64,000 nucleotides of DNA from Hominisplanchenecus murintestinalis (lineage in GTDB: Bacteria; Bacillota; Clostridia; Lachnospirales; Lachnospiraceae): positions 1 through 64,000 of the forward strand of contig SRZB01000019.1 in assembly GCA_004793585.1 (NCBI GenBank). Reading direction: 5' to 3'. The notes under the pieces are model-generated. The model was not told the DNA's origin. It ran no database searches and was given only the letters and a program-made list of their open reading frames with translations. A program made the position numbers and the translations under genes. Shown in pieces: positions 42,267 through 51,574 of the stretch (within the stretch, counting starts at the first letter, position 1; the number at the start of each line of letters is the position of its first letter).

Positions 42267-44002
42267 ATGATTTGTTCAATTTCCGAAATGTCAGAATCAA
42301 TGAGCATGGAATAGTTTGTGTGATAGATTACGAAGCCCGGAAGTTTTCCATTGACTTTCTTGACATGCTTTTTCTGCACATAGTCAATCTCGGTTTTTTC
42401 TGCCTCGCTGTTGGCAGAATAGTGCGCGGCAAGCCGGGCAGCTTCCTCGTAAGTTCTGTCGGGCATTTCTCCGCCGTCCGGGTTTTTTACGATGACGTGG
42501 GAGCCGGGAGCGCCCTTTGCATGGAACCACCAGTCGTTTCCGCTGGCAAATTTAAAGGTCAGCTCTTCATTTTGAAAATTATTTTTTCCTACATATATAT
42601 GATAGCCGTCGCCGGACAGGAAATGCAGGGGCCTGGAGGTGATTTTTACTTTCTTTCCGGCGTGTTTCCGGCGGATATAACCGTATTGGGTCAACTCTTC
42701 TTTGATTTGTACTAAATCTTCTTCAGAAAGCGCGATATCCAGTGCAGTGCGGATGGATTCCAGATGTTCGATGGCTTCCTTCGTTTCTACGGTCAATTTT
42801 TGCAGAGCTTCACAGGTACGCTTGAGTTTATTATATCTGTCAAAATTTTTCCGGGCATTTTCCTGGGGAGTCATGGTTGGGTCCAGAGGTATGGATATCA
42901 TTTCGTTTGTGTAGTAGTTTAAAGCGTCCAGCTTTTTCGCGCCTGGTTCAAGGCCGTATCCATAGGCATTTATCAATTCCCCGTAAACTTTGTATTTTTC
43001 CCGTTTCTCCGTATCTTTCAGCTGGCGGAGCTGGAGGTCGTATTTTTTATAATCCCGTTCAAGGGCGGTCTGTACAATGCGGCGGATATCGGCGGAGCGC
43101 TGGCGAATGCGTGTGATAGCATTTTTAGCGGCATAGTAAGTTTCCAGTACATCGGATACCGCAGTATATTCCAGGGATGTAAAGTCCTGATACTGCGTGA
43201 GCGGCACAGAGGAGAATTCCACGGGTTCTTTTCCGTTGCAGATGATAAGAGGGGAAAAATGCCCTGTCCGTACATTGTCCATCAGCATAGAGAAAATATG
43301 GTATAGATGTGTCTGCTCAGACTCCGAGAGGGAATTGGCGCTTTGGGAGGACTCCAGAGAGCTGCGATGGCAAATTTCCTCTGCAATCAGAGGGCTGATT
43401 CCTGTCAGCGTCATATACAATGCCTTTGCCAGCGGCATGGGCCTGGTACACACAGATGCCTTGAAATCCCGTTCTGAAATGATGAGGGGATCATATTTTT
43501 CTGATGTGGCCGGGATGAAGTAGTTTCGTCCCGGAAGCACTTCGCGGATAGAGCTCATCTGTGCGCTTACATGTTTAATGCTGTCAATAATCATGCCCTT
43601 ATCGTCGCAGAAAATGATATTGCTGTGTTTTCCCATAATCTCCACAATCAAATCTTTCCGGCATAGATCACCCATTTCATTGAGATGTTCAATCTCAAAA
43701 TGGATAATACGTTCCAGGCCGGGCTGCCATATTTTTGTGAACTTTCCGCTGCCAATATATTTGCGCAGCAGCATGCAGAAATTAGGGGCGGTCAAAGGGC
43801 CGGGTTTGTTTTTTTGTGTAAAATAAATAAGCGGAAGACTTGCGCCCGCTGAAATCAGCAGGCGGTATTGAGTTTTGTTGTTTTTTATAGTAATCAGCAA
43901 TTCATCATTTTCCGGCTGTGCGATTTTGTTGATTTTTCCTCCAAGTATGGATTCATTCAGTTCTTTTACCATATTTGCGATTACGATTCCGTCAAGTGCC
44001 AT
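42263..44002 (-). CDS. rqcH: NFACT family ribosome quality control factor RqcH
   Basis: 579 residues from ATG 44002 (MALDGIVIANMVKELN), which has GAAGGAG 6 bases upstream; a longer frame from 44029 lacks a site. The NFACT-N domain comes first (about 1-190), then the helix-hairpin and coiled-coil NFACT-C region (about 280-440). The NFACT-R domain (about 450-560) has WFHAKGAPGSHVIVKNPDGG and the HVKKVNGKLPGFVIYHTN end. RqcH binds split 50S subunits carrying stalled peptidyl-tRNA and directs C-terminal alanine tailing. Older annotations call it fibronectin-binding protein. It is monocistronic, on the minus strand between the two giant surface-protein genes. Confidence 0.93.
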   Translation of the reverse strand: MALDGIVIANMVKELNESILGGKINKIAQPENDELLITIKNNKTQYRLLISAGASLPLIYFTQKNKPGPLTAPNFCMLLRKYIGSGKFTKIWQPGLERIIHFEIEHLNEMGDLCRKDLIVEIMGKHSNIIFCDDKGMIIDSIKHVSAQMSSIREVLPGRNYFIPATSEKYDPLIISERDFKASVCTRPMPLAKALYMTLTGISPLIAEEICHRSSLESSQSANSLSESEQTHLYHIFSMLMDNVRTGHFSPLIICNGKEPVEFSSVPLTQYQDFTSLEYTAVSDVLETYYAAKNAITRIRQRSADIRRIVQTALERDYKKYDLQLRQLKDTEKREKYKVYGELINAYGYGLEPGAKKLDALNYYTNEMISIPLDPTMTPQENARKNFDRYNKLKRTCEALQKLTVETKEAIEHLESIRTALDIALSEEDLVQIKEELTQYGYIRRKHAGKKVKITSRPLHFLSGDGYHIYVGKNNFQNEELTFKFASGNDWWFHAKGAPGSHVIVKNPDGGEMPDRTYEEAARLAAHYSANSEAEKTEIDYVQKKHVKKVNGKLPGFVIYHTNYSMLIDSDISEIEQII

Positions 44003-44119
44003 AAGTTTCTCCTTCTGTGATAGATTCATGAAATATATATCAGCCAGTATAGCAGAAAAGTTGTTTTTTGGCTACAGACGCGCATAGATTTCCTCGTTAT
44101 GTGCTGTTTATGTTTATTG

Positions 44120-44262
44120 GTAACATTTCAGCCTTCGGCTTCACTGTTACGGAATTCAGCCCATTTAAAGTTTGCTGTTCGCAAAGGGCTGGATTCTCTG
44201 GCTGAATTTACGCATTCTCAGGGACTTTGCAGCAGGTGCAAAGTCCTGGGCTGAACGGCTAC
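44120..44262 (+). mobile_element. MITE copy A (143 bp, 8-bp target duplication)
   Basis: A non-coding 143-bp element bounded by imperfect terminal repeats GTAACATTTCAGCC and GGCTGAACGGCTAC. The 8 bases on each side are identical, GTTTATTG at 44112-44119 and 44263-44270, a perfect target-site duplication. It contains three internal hairpins: GCCTTCGGC, CAGCCC/GGGCTG, and GGACTTTGCA/TGCAAAGTCC. It aligns without gaps, inverted, to 58351-58493 at about 91% identity (my count by eye). No transposase is inside, so it must be moved by a transposase encoded elsewhere. Confidence 0.88.
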
Positions 44263-44291
44263 GTTTATTGACAAAATTAATAAAGTTAGTA

Positions 44292-44320
44292 TTGCATAAT
44301 GAATAAAATAATTTTATAAT
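44292..44320 (+). promoter_or_regulatory. Promoter of the GH123/sialidase-like gene
   Basis: TTGCAT, 17 bases, TATAAT. It lies 30 bases downstream of MITE copy A, so the insertion sits just upstream of the core promoter and may have displaced upstream control sites. Confidence 0.7.
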
Positions 44321-44435
44321 ATAGAGAAGAGTTTGGCACTTTTTTTAGGAATATGGTCGTAAATTTAATGGTGAATTGTACAATGCGCATAGGTTTAGGG
44401 CCGTTCCGCAAAAATTATGAAAGGGAGAAAGCTAA

Positions 44436-47400
44436 ATGAAACAAATTGTAAAAAAGATACTATGTGGGTTTTTGGCATTGCTGCTGGCATTGCCCCTGAA
44501 TTTGATAGGGGTACAGGCAGCGGATAGCTTGCCGGAAGAGAGGAAGATAGGGCGTGCAGCGGATGAAGTTACCGCTCTGAAAAGCGGTATAGTAGATTCG
44601 ACACAGCTTAATTATTTTAGCTATACGGCTTATAGCGGGAAATCCTGGACATTGAATGCAAACGAATCGTACATTGATTTGGGGGCGTCTGATGCCAAGG
44701 CAAATGAATGCTACTATGAGATTCATTTTCGCGGAAGCGGGATTAAGGTGTATGCCGTAAAGGCATCTAATCATGGGAAAGTAGCGTTTACAGTGGATGG
44801 AGAAGAAGGCCAGATGGTAGATTTGTACAATTCTTCACGATCCGAGCAGCTCGTGTATGAAGTCAGCGGTCTTTCGGAAGGAGAACATGTACTGAAAGCG
44901 ATAACGCAGACGGAGAAAAGCGGAAGAAGTATTGTAAATCAGGTATCTTATGCAGAAATTACGCACCAGCCGTATAAGGGCGGCATTCCAAATCTTGGAG
45001 GTACGATTGAAGACACGAATACGCAGTATACACAGGAGCGTTACGGCGAAATTTCGGCGAAAAGCACGACATCTGCGAAATTGACGGCATGGAAAAATGA
45101 TAAGGCAGTCAGTGAGCTGGTTCTGTATTCTAAAAACTGCAGCCTGGAAAATGTAAGCATTGAAGCCGGTGCGCTGACAAATGGGAGTGATACGATTCCG
45201 GCGGACAACATTACAGCGACATTTATCAAATCAACAAAAGCATACAATGGCAGTTACTTAGGATATGGAAGTAAAGACCGCGAAGTTCCTGCGGCGACTG
45301 CATCCAACAGGAGCGAGTCTTCCGATATTCTTTATCAGACTACGCCTGTTGACATCGGGTGGAACAAATTGCAGCCGGTATGGGTAGAATTCAATATTCC
45401 AAAGGATGCAGCGGCAGGAATTTATACCGGAACGCTGAAAGCGACGGCGGACGGTATTGAGAACCCTATAGTATTTAACTATACAGTAACTGTGCAGAAT
45501 GCAGTTCTGCCGGATATTGAGGAGATGGCGGGTGCGTTTGATGTAGAGCTGTGGCAGTATCCTTATGCGAGTGCGGAATACTATAATGTAACTCCGTTTT
45601 CAGAAGAGCATCTTAATATCATGCGTTCTTCTATGCTGAAATATAAAGAGGTAGGCGGTCATGCGATTACCACGACCATTGTAGAAGAGGCGTGGAGCGG
45701 ACAGACGTACAGTGCAAACGAAGTCCATTACCCCTCTATGGTGAAATGGACAAAGAAGGCGGACGGCAGTTTTGCATATGATTATAAAGACTTTGACGCA
45801 TGGGTAAATTTCTGCAAATCTCTTGGAATCGGAGATAAAATTGTTCTTTACAGCATCGCTCCATGGCATAATTCCTTTACGTACTGGGAGGGGGAAGAGC
45901 TGAAATATGAGAGTTTTACTGCCGGAAGCGACAGATATAGGGAAGTATGGACGGATTTTCTGGAGAATCTGATTGAGCATTTGGAGGAAAATGAGTGGTT
46001 TGATGACGCTTATATTGGAATTGATGAGAGAGGGTTCAGTACGGCGGCATTTGATTTGGTAGATTCAGTGGAGAACAGCAACGGCGAAAGTTTAAAGACA
46101 GCAGGCGCGATGGACAATTTCGTAGGTAAGCGAGATCTGGCTATGCGTGTGGATGATTTGAATATAGGCGATAATGCTGCTGTTGCGCATGCGGATGACT
46201 TTGCGCAGCTTCTGGCTGACAGGGAGGCGGCAGGACTCCGTACTACACTGTATTCCTGTACGGAACACCGTCCGGGCAATTTCTCTCTGAGTGCGCCGAT
46301 GGAGAGCTATTGGTCTATTGTAAATGCGGGAAAAGCGGGTACGGCAGGGTTCCTGCGCTGGGCGTATGACGCATGGGTTGCAGATCCGCTGAATGACGCT
46401 ACTCACAATGCTTTTGAGCCGGGAGACTGTTTCCTTATATATCCGGCCGAGAAAGACGCGGCAGATAAGACATGTAAAAGTTCAGTGCGCCTGGAACGCA
46501 TGGCGGAGGGTGTACGTGACGTAAATAAGCTGCGTCTGATAGAAAAGGAGGTGCCAGAGCTTTCCGAAGAAATTGAAACGTTGTATGCGGGAATACTCAC
46601 AACGGCAAGTACAGGCCGAACATATCTCTCAGCAGCAGAAAAGACACAGCTTGAGGGGGAAATGAATGCCTTTAAAGAAGGCGTTGCAAGAATTACGAAG
46701 AAATATCTGAAAGAAACAGTAGATGGCCTTTATATCGAAGAATCCAGTAAGGAACTGGTACAGGATACTACCTGGCAGATTCCGGTAACGTTACGGAGCG
46801 ATATTGAGGATAAGACAGTGATTTATAAGTCTTCAGATACGTCTGTGGCTGCAGTGGATGCAAACGGTGTGGTAACCGCAAGGAAACCGGGAGCGGTTAC
46901 TATCACAGCTATGAATAAAGCAAGCGGATACGCGGATATGGTAGAAGTTACTGTTACAAAGAAAGTGATGTATATCAGTAACAAGCTGACGGATTATAAA
47001 CTGCCGGAAAAATATCTTTCAGATGTTGAAAAACATGCAGACCATGAACCAATATCAGACTCGAATCCGAATAGCCGTCTCTATTTGGGACAGCCGGATA
47101 TGGTAATGCTGGATGATGAGAAGACATTGATTACTGTTTATCCGGTGGGACATGGGAAAGGTTCAGTTATCATGCAGATTAGCTATGATGCCGGAGAAAC
47201 ATGGATAGAAAGAACGCAGGAGCCGGTGGTGAAGGATGAAGAAACAGGGGAAGATTTATGGCCGTCTGCACCTGTCTCATGGAAAACATCTTATGAAACG
47301 CCGACACTGTACAAATTGAATATGACAGACGGGACGACAAAATTGATTATGATTTCAGGAAGACCGGAAAGCTTTGGCGCACCTACAGGGGGATGGGATA

Positions 47401-49250
47401 CTTCCATATCTGAAGATGGCGGAATCACATGGTCAGAATATCAGACTTTCTGCGGGAACTTTGCGGACGGTACCAGGAATGAGACAGTGGTGGCGATGGC
47501 AAGCCTGATTCAGTTAAAGGATGAAAAAGGAAATTACATTGATAAATGGATGGGCGTGTACCATAATGGTACCACATTTGTAAATTATAAGACATATTTG
47601 ACGTTTGATGAAGAAGGTAATGAGCAGTGGACAACGCCGGTTCCCTATCTGAGCGAGTACCGTTCTATCGAATCGTCGCATCAGATTTGTGAAGTGGGAA
47701 TGTTCCGCTCACCGGACGGAAAGAGGATTGTGGCATTGGCAAGAAATCAGTCACATAATGGTCCGGCGACTATGTTTTATTCTGATGATGAAGGCGAGAC
47801 GTGGAGCAAGCCGGTGGACCTTCCGGGATCACTGGCGGGTGAACGCCATAAAGCCATGTATGACCCGACAGACCCGACAGGCCAGCGTCTGATTGTGACT
47901 TTCCGTGAAATCTGCTATGATCTGAATGGTAACAATGAGTTCAATGGGGGCAGCGATTGGGTGGCAGGAGACTGGATTGCCTGGGTAGGCACCTATGATG
48001 ATATTATGAATCAGGAGCAGGGAGAGTACCGCATTTTGCTCTGTGAAGATTGGGCGCATAATGCCAAATCCGGTGATACAGGGTATACGGGGCTTGTTGT
48101 GCAGCCGGACGGAACCTTTATCATGGACGCTTATGGGCATTGGGATAAAGATTGGTGGGCTGAGAAGCATGGAAGCCTGAGCGGGTATAATGTTTATAAT
48201 GATCTGTGCTATATTAAACAGGCAAAATTTAAACTGTCTGATTTAGATGAGCTCGTATTGCCATCGATGCGGGACAGCCTGGAGGAAGAAATTGAAAAGG
48301 CAATTCTTCCGTCTGAGGAGTCGCGATATTCGAAGCGCACCTGGGCAGTATACCAGGATGCACTGGCAAAAGCACAGCAGGTATTAGACAACAGCAGCAG
48401 TACGCAGAATGAATGTTATGCGGCACGAGACGCGCTGAAAGATGCGAGATATTCCCTGTTGGTTGCAGGTACGGATGAGCGAGATGATTTGGATGATGAA
48501 ATTTCGAATATCCTGAACGATAAAGAGAAGCCGTCAGATGCTTCCAAGTATGAAAAAGAGAGCTGGGATAAATATCAGGCGGCATTGGATGAAATCAAAA
48601 AAATACAGAGTAATCCGAAAAGTACGAAGGAGGAACTGGAAGAAGCGCTGAATAAGCTTACAACGGCAATCGAAGGGTTAAAACCGGCAGGGAGTTCCGG
48701 AGGAGATAAACCGGAACCAACCCCGAACCCAGAGCCGAAACCGGAACCAACCCCGAATCCGGGGCCAAATCCAGGGCCACAGCCTAATCCAACTCCAAAC
48801 CCACAGCCGCCGTTTAAGGAGGGGGTTATTGTCAAATCGGGCAATGGCCGCTATCAGGTAGTCGATGAGAAGCGGAAGACGGCCAGGCTGGTAGAAGTAA
48901 TCAATAAGAAAAAGACTACTTTGAGCGTTCCGGCAACAGTTAAGATTAATGGCGAAATATGTAAGGTGACAGAGGTTGGAGAAAAAGTCATGAAAGGCAA
49001 CTCCAAGCTGAGGAAAGTAGTCCTTGGCAAGTATGTCGCTACAATCGGAAAACAGGCATTTATGAATTGTAAGAAACTGGCGAATGTTCAGCTAAAAGGG
49101 AAAGATTTGAAGAACATACGTCCGGGGGCATTTAAGAAGACTTCAGCGAAGCTGAAAGTAAGTGCAAAGAAGATGAATAAGAAGCAGAAAGCAAAGCTCC
49201 TGAAAGCCTTGAAGAAATCTGGAAGCAGCAAAAAAGTTAAGGTGAAATAG
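44436..49250 (+). CDS. Giant secreted glycan-active protein: GH123-like (DUF4091) plus sialidase-like domain
   Basis: 1604 residues. A signal peptide (KKILCGFLALLLALPLNLIG, cut after VQAA) is followed by a carbohydrate-binding-like beta domain (about 45-175). A GH123/DUF4091-type module follows (about 205-740). It has the adjacent Asp530-Glu531 in YIGIDERGF, matching the Asp-Glu pair of GH123 N-acetyl-beta-galactosaminidases. A Big2 domain (about 770-845) follows, then a beta-propeller with Asp boxes SYDAGETW, SEDGGITW and SDDEGETW (about 880-1270). I see no FRIP motif in it, so exo-sialidase activity is uncertain. Two FIVAR-like helical units, a Pro/Asn/Glu linker (PEPTPNPEPKPEPTPNPGP) and a C-terminal LRR_5-type, Lys-rich module end it. 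It probably attacks host glycans at the cell surface. Confidence 0.82.
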   Translation: MKQIVKKILCGFLALLLALPLNLIGVQAADSLPEERKIGRAADEVTALKSGIVDSTQLNYFSYTAYSGKSWTLNANESYIDLGASDAKANECYYEIHFRGSGIKVYAVKASNHGKVAFTVDGEEGQMVDLYNSSRSEQLVYEVSGLSEGEHVLKAITQTEKSGRSIVNQVSYAEITHQPYKGGIPNLGGTIEDTNTQYTQERYGEISAKSTTSAKLTAWKNDKAVSELVLYSKNCSLENVSIEAGALTNGSDTIPADNITATFIKSTKAYNGSYLGYGSKDREVPAATASNRSESSDILYQTTPVDIGWNKLQPVWVEFNIPKDAAAGIYTGTLKATADGIENPIVFNYTVTVQNAVLPDIEEMAGAFDVELWQYPYASAEYYNVTPFSEEHLNIMRSSMLKYKEVGGHAITTTIVEEAWSGQTYSANEVHYPSMVKWTKKADGSFAYDYKDFDAWVNFCKSLGIGDKIVLYSIAPWHNSFTYWEGEELKYESFTAGSDRYREVWTDFLENLIEHLEENEWFDDAYIGIDERGFSTAAFDLVDSVENSNGESLKTAGAMDNFVGKRDLAMRVDDLNIGDNAAVAHADDFAQLLADREAAGLRTTLYSCTEHRPGNFSLSAPMESYWSIVNAGKAGTAGFLRWAYDAWVADPLNDATHNAFEPGDCFLIYPAEKDAADKTCKSSVRLERMAEGVRDVNKLRLIEKEVPELSEEIETLYAGILTTASTGRTYLSAAEKTQLEGEMNAFKEGVARITKKYLKETVDGLYIEESSKELVQDTTWQIPVTLRSDIEDKTVIYKSSDTSVAAVDANGVVTARKPGAVTITAMNKASGYADMVEVTVTKKVMYISNKLTDYKLPEKYLSDVEKHADHEPISDSNPNSRLYLGQPDMVMLDDEKTLITVYPVGHGKGSVIMQISYDAGETWIERTQEPVVKDEETGEDLWPSAPVSWKTSYETPTLYKLNMTDGTTKLIMISGRPESFGAPTGGWDTSISEDGGITWSEYQTFCGNFADGTRNETVVAMASLIQLKDEKGNYIDKWMGVYHNGTTFVNYKTYLTFDEEGNEQWTTPVPYLSEYRSIESSHQICEVGMFRSPDGKRIVALARNQSHNGPATMFYSDDEGETWSKPVDLPGSLAGERHKAMYDPTDPTGQRLIVTFREICYDLNGNNEFNGGSDWVAGDWIAWVGTYDDIMNQEQGEYRILLCEDWAHNAKSGDTGYTGLVVQPDGTFIMDAYGHWDKDWWAEKHGSLSGYNVYNDLCYIKQAKFKLSDLDELVLPSMRDSLEEEIEKAILPSEESRYSKRTWAVYQDALAKAQQVLDNSSSTQNECYAARDALKDARYSLLVAGTDERDDLDDEISNILNDKEKPSDASKYEKESWDKYQAALDEIKKIQSNPKSTKEELEEALNKLTTAIEGLKPAGSSGGDKPEPTPNPEPKPEPTPNPGPNPGPQPNPTPNPQPPFKEGVIVKSGNGRYQVVDEKRKTARLVEVINKKKTTLSVPATVKINGEICKVTEVGEKVMKGNSKLRKVVLGKYVATIGKQAFMNCKKLANVQLKGKDLKNIRPGAFKKTSAKLKVSAKKMNKKQKAKLLKALKKSGSSKKVKVK

Positions 49251-49261
49251 TGAGTGGATAG

Positions 49262-49306
49262 AAAATAGCCATGGGGAAGAGGAATGTCTAACCCATGGCT
49301 ATTTTA
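49262..49306 (+). terminator. Terminator of the GH123/sialidase-like gene
   Basis: AAAATAGCCATGGG, 17 bases, CCCATGGCTATTTTATAG, 12 bases after the stop codon: a strong perfect stem with a short U run. Confidence 0.88.
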
Positions 49307-49334
49307 TAGGGCTTATATGACAGGAAAAAGGGAA

Positions 49335-49363
49335 TTGACGCTTGTACGGATTTGGATTATACT
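49335..49363 (+). promoter_or_regulatory. Promoter of the yicC-gmk-rpoZ operon
   Basis: TTGACG, 17 bases, TATACT. It lies about 85 bases before the yicC start. Confidence 0.75.
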
Positions 49364-49449
49364 GTTAATGAATGGATGGAAGGTAAGTTTGGAAGGAAAC
49401 TTCTAAATCCGACAGGATGGCGCAGCAGATGTGTCAGAAAGAGGAAAAA

Positions 49450-50328
49450 ATGATAAAAAGCATGACAGGCTTTGGACGGTGTGAGAATCTCCAGGGCGAC
49501 AGGAAATTCACGGTAGAAATGAAGGCCGTGAACCACAGGTACTTTGACGTGAATATCAGGATGCCCAAGAAGCTCAGCTTTTTTGAGTCGGCATTGCGGA
49601 ATGTACTGAAAGAATACATCCAGAGAGGGAAAGTGGATGTTTTTATTACGTATGAAGATTATGCCGAGAGCAATGTTTCCTTGAAGTATAATGAAGGAAT
49701 TGCCAGAGAATATGTGAAATATTATGGGCAGATTGCGGAGCAATTCGGACTGGAAAATGATATTCGGACTTCTCTGGTTGCAAGGAGTCCGGAGGTACTG
49801 ACGATGGAAGAGCAGGCCGTAGATGAGAAGGAATTGTGGGCGGCTCTTGAGAAAACCATGCGGTGTGCCAGTGAACAGTTTGTAGAATCCAGGCTCAAAG
49901 AAGGAGAAGCTTTGAAGGATGATTTGCTTGGAAAGCTTAACGGTATGTTGAAGGATGTGGAAGCAGTTGAGAAACGCTATCCTGAGATTATGGAGAACTA
50001 CCGCAGGAAACTGGAAGAAAAGGTCAGGGAGCTTTTGGGGGATTTTCAGATAGAGGAAGGACGCATTGCCACGGAGGTGGTACTGTATTCGGATAAAATC
50101 TGTACAGATGAGGAGACTGTGCGTTTGAGAAGCCACATTGAAAGTATGAAGGATGCGTTGACAGAAGGCGGCGGCATCGGCAGGAAGCTGGATTTTATTG
50201 CACAGGAAATGAATAGGGAAGCGAACACGATTTTGTCCAAAGCAAATGATTTGGAGACTTCAAATATCGCCATTAGTTTAAAGACAGAAATCGAGAAAGT
50301 ACGCGAACAGATTCAAAATATCGAGTAG
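49450..50328 (+). CDS. yicC: YicC/YloC family endoribonuclease
   Basis: 292 residues from ATG 49450 (MIKSMTGFGRCE), with AAAGAGGAAAAA before it. An in-frame ATG 33 bases earlier has no site and would add a non-family extension. It has the YicC N-terminal domain (SMTGFGR, KAVNHRYFDVNIRMPK) and the DUF1732 C-terminal domain (IATEVVLYSDKICTDEETVRLRSH; KLDFIAQEMNREANTILSK, with T-ANDLETSNIAI). Members are stress-linked endoribonucleases that act on RNA in E. coli and Bacillus. It is the first gene of the conserved operon yicC-remA-gmk-rpoZ. Confidence 0.93.
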   Translation: MIKSMTGFGRCENLQGDRKFTVEMKAVNHRYFDVNIRMPKKLSFFESALRNVLKEYIQRGKVDVFITYEDYAESNVSLKYNEGIAREYVKYYGQIAEQFGLENDIRTSLVARSPEVLTMEEQAVDEKELWAALEKTMRCASEQFVESRLKEGEALKDDLLGKLNGMLKDVEAVEKRYPEIMENYRRKLEEKVRELLGDFQIEEGRIATEVVLYSDKICTDEETVRLRSHIESMKDALTEGGGIGRKLDFIAQEMNREANTILSKANDLETSNIAISLKTEIEKVREQIQNIE

Positions 50329-50391
50329 TTAAGTTTGTGACAGGTTGGCAAAGCTGAACGGTTACTTAAAGTTTAGGGGCAGGAGTATAAA

Positions 50392-50667
50392 GTGGCGAGA
50401 TTAATGAATATAGGTTTTGGTAATGCGGTGAATACGGATAAGGTAGTGGCAGTGGTGAATCCGGACGCAGCGCCGATTAAACGTATGGTGCAGCAGGCGA
50501 AAGAGAACGGAAGGGTTATTGATGCTACCCAGGGGAGGAGAACAAAGTCTGTGCTTGTAACCCAGGAGGATCATATAGTATTGTCTGCGTTGCAGCCAGA
50601 CACTCTGATAAAGCGGTTTTCGAATGCTGCAATTATAGGGATGAAGGGGGAAGAAGATGAGCCATAG
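50392..50667 (+). CDS. remA: RemA-like extracellular matrix regulator (DUF370)
   Basis: 91 residues, starting at GTG 50392 (VARLMNIGFGN), 6 bases after AGGAG. An alternative ATG lies 4 codons inside. The family core is clear: NIGFGNAVNTDKVVAVV, PIKRMVQQAKENGRVIDATQGRRTKSVL (read in parts) and LSALQPDTLIKRF. In Bacillus subtilis RemA is a ring-forming DNA-binding activator of matrix and osmoprotection genes. In Clostridia its targets are unknown. Its last 11 bases overlap gmk, so translation is coupled. Confidence 0.93.
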   Translation: MARLMNIGFGNAVNTDKVVAVVNPDAAPIKRMVQQAKENGRVIDATQGRRTKSVLVTQEDHIVLSALQPDTLIKRFSNAAIIGMKGEEDEP

Positions 50668-51289
50668 AGGGATTTTAATAGTGCTTTCCGGTTTCTCCGG
50701 CGCAGGAAAGGGGACGCTGGTAAATGCACTCAGGAAAAAATATGATGGTTATGCCCTGTCTATTTCAGCAACTACCAGGCAGCCGAGGGACGGGGAAGAG
50801 GAAGGCAAGGCATATTTTTTTAAAAGGGTAGAGGAATTCCGCCGTATGATAGATGAGGATGCTTTTATTGAGTACGCCCAGTATGTGGAGAATTATTACG
50901 GTACGCCAAGAGCCTATGTAGAAGAAATGCTGGAGCAAGGGAAAGATGTGATTTTGGAAATAGAGATTCAGGGCGCCCTGAAGGTAAGAGAAAAATATCC
51001 GGATGCGCTTCTGATGTTTGTGACTACACCGGATGCATCTACGCTTAAGCTGCGGCTTCTGGGCAGGGGAACGGAGACGGCAGAGGTAGTTTCGTCGCGT
51101 CTGGCGAGGGCAGTGGAAGAGGCGGAAGGGATAGAGAATTACGATTATCTGATTGTAAATGACGATTTGGATGCGGCAGTGGAAGAGATGCATGGAATCA
51201 TCCAGGGAGAGCATTACCGCATAAGAAGAAATACAGGGTTTGTAAAAATGATAAGAAAAGATTTAGAGAGGTTTTCGAAAGGAGAATAG
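50657..51289 (+). CDS. gmk: Guanylate kinase
   Basis: Converts GMP to GDP with ATP. 210 residues, with P-loop GFSGAGKGTLV near residue 11. The GMP-binding region includes SISATTRQPRDGEEEGKAYFF (split here) and IEYAQYVENYYGT. VILEIEIQGALKVREKYPDA and the lid region RLLGRGTETAEVVSSRL follow. It overlaps remA by 11 bases and lies 4 bases before rpoZ. Confidence 0.97.
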   Translation: MSHRGILIVLSGFSGAGKGTLVNALRKKYDGYALSISATTRQPRDGEEEGKAYFFKRVEEFRRMIDEDAFIEYAQYVENYYGTPRAYVEEMLEQGKDVILEIEIQGALKVREKYPDALLMFVTTPDASTLKLRLLGRGTETAEVVSSRLARAVEEAEGIENYDYLIVNDDLDAAVEEMHGIIQGEHYRIRRNTGFVKMIRKDLERFSKGE

Positions 51290-51293
51290 GCGA

Positions 51294-51557
51294 ATGTTAC
51301 ATCCATCTTATACAGATTTAATGAATGTAGTAAATAGTGAAGTAGGGGAAAATGAGACTCCGGTGGTGAATAGCAGATATTCAATCGTACTTGCAACAGC
51401 AAAAAGAGCGCGGGAAATCATCGGAGGGGCAGATCCTCTGGTATACAGTTCAGGAAAGAAGCCTCTGTCTGTAGCAGTGGAGGAGCTGGATAAAGCGAAG
51501 ATTAAGATTATGGCAGAGGAAGAGAAATCAGAAGATGAAATTGAGCTGGCAGAATAG
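51294..51557 (+). CDS. rpoZ: RNA polymerase omega subunit
   Basis: 87 residues. MLHPSYTDLMNVVNSEV and the conserved core SRYSIVLATAKRAREIIGG identify omega, which stabilises beta' during RNA polymerase assembly. GAAAGGAGAATAGGC is the ribosome binding site, lying in the end of gmk. An acidic C-terminal tail (EEEKSEDEIELAE) ends it. rimO follows after 17 bases. Confidence 0.96.
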   Translation: MLHPSYTDLMNVVNSEVGENETPVVNSRYSIVLATAKRAREIIGGADPLVYSSGKKPLSVAVEELDKAKIKIMAEEEKSEDEIELAE

Positions 51558-51574
51558 AAAGGGCAGCATAAAAT

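Noticed and set aside
48700..48820. Short tandem CCNAANCC-type repeat as a possible repeat array
   Set aside because: It encodes the Pro/Asn/Glu linker of the surface protein in frame, so it is a coding linker, not a CRISPR or VNTR with regular units.
49357..50136. 259-codon minus-strand ORF over yicC
   Set aside because: Antisense to a conserved gene and lacks motifs or initiation signals.
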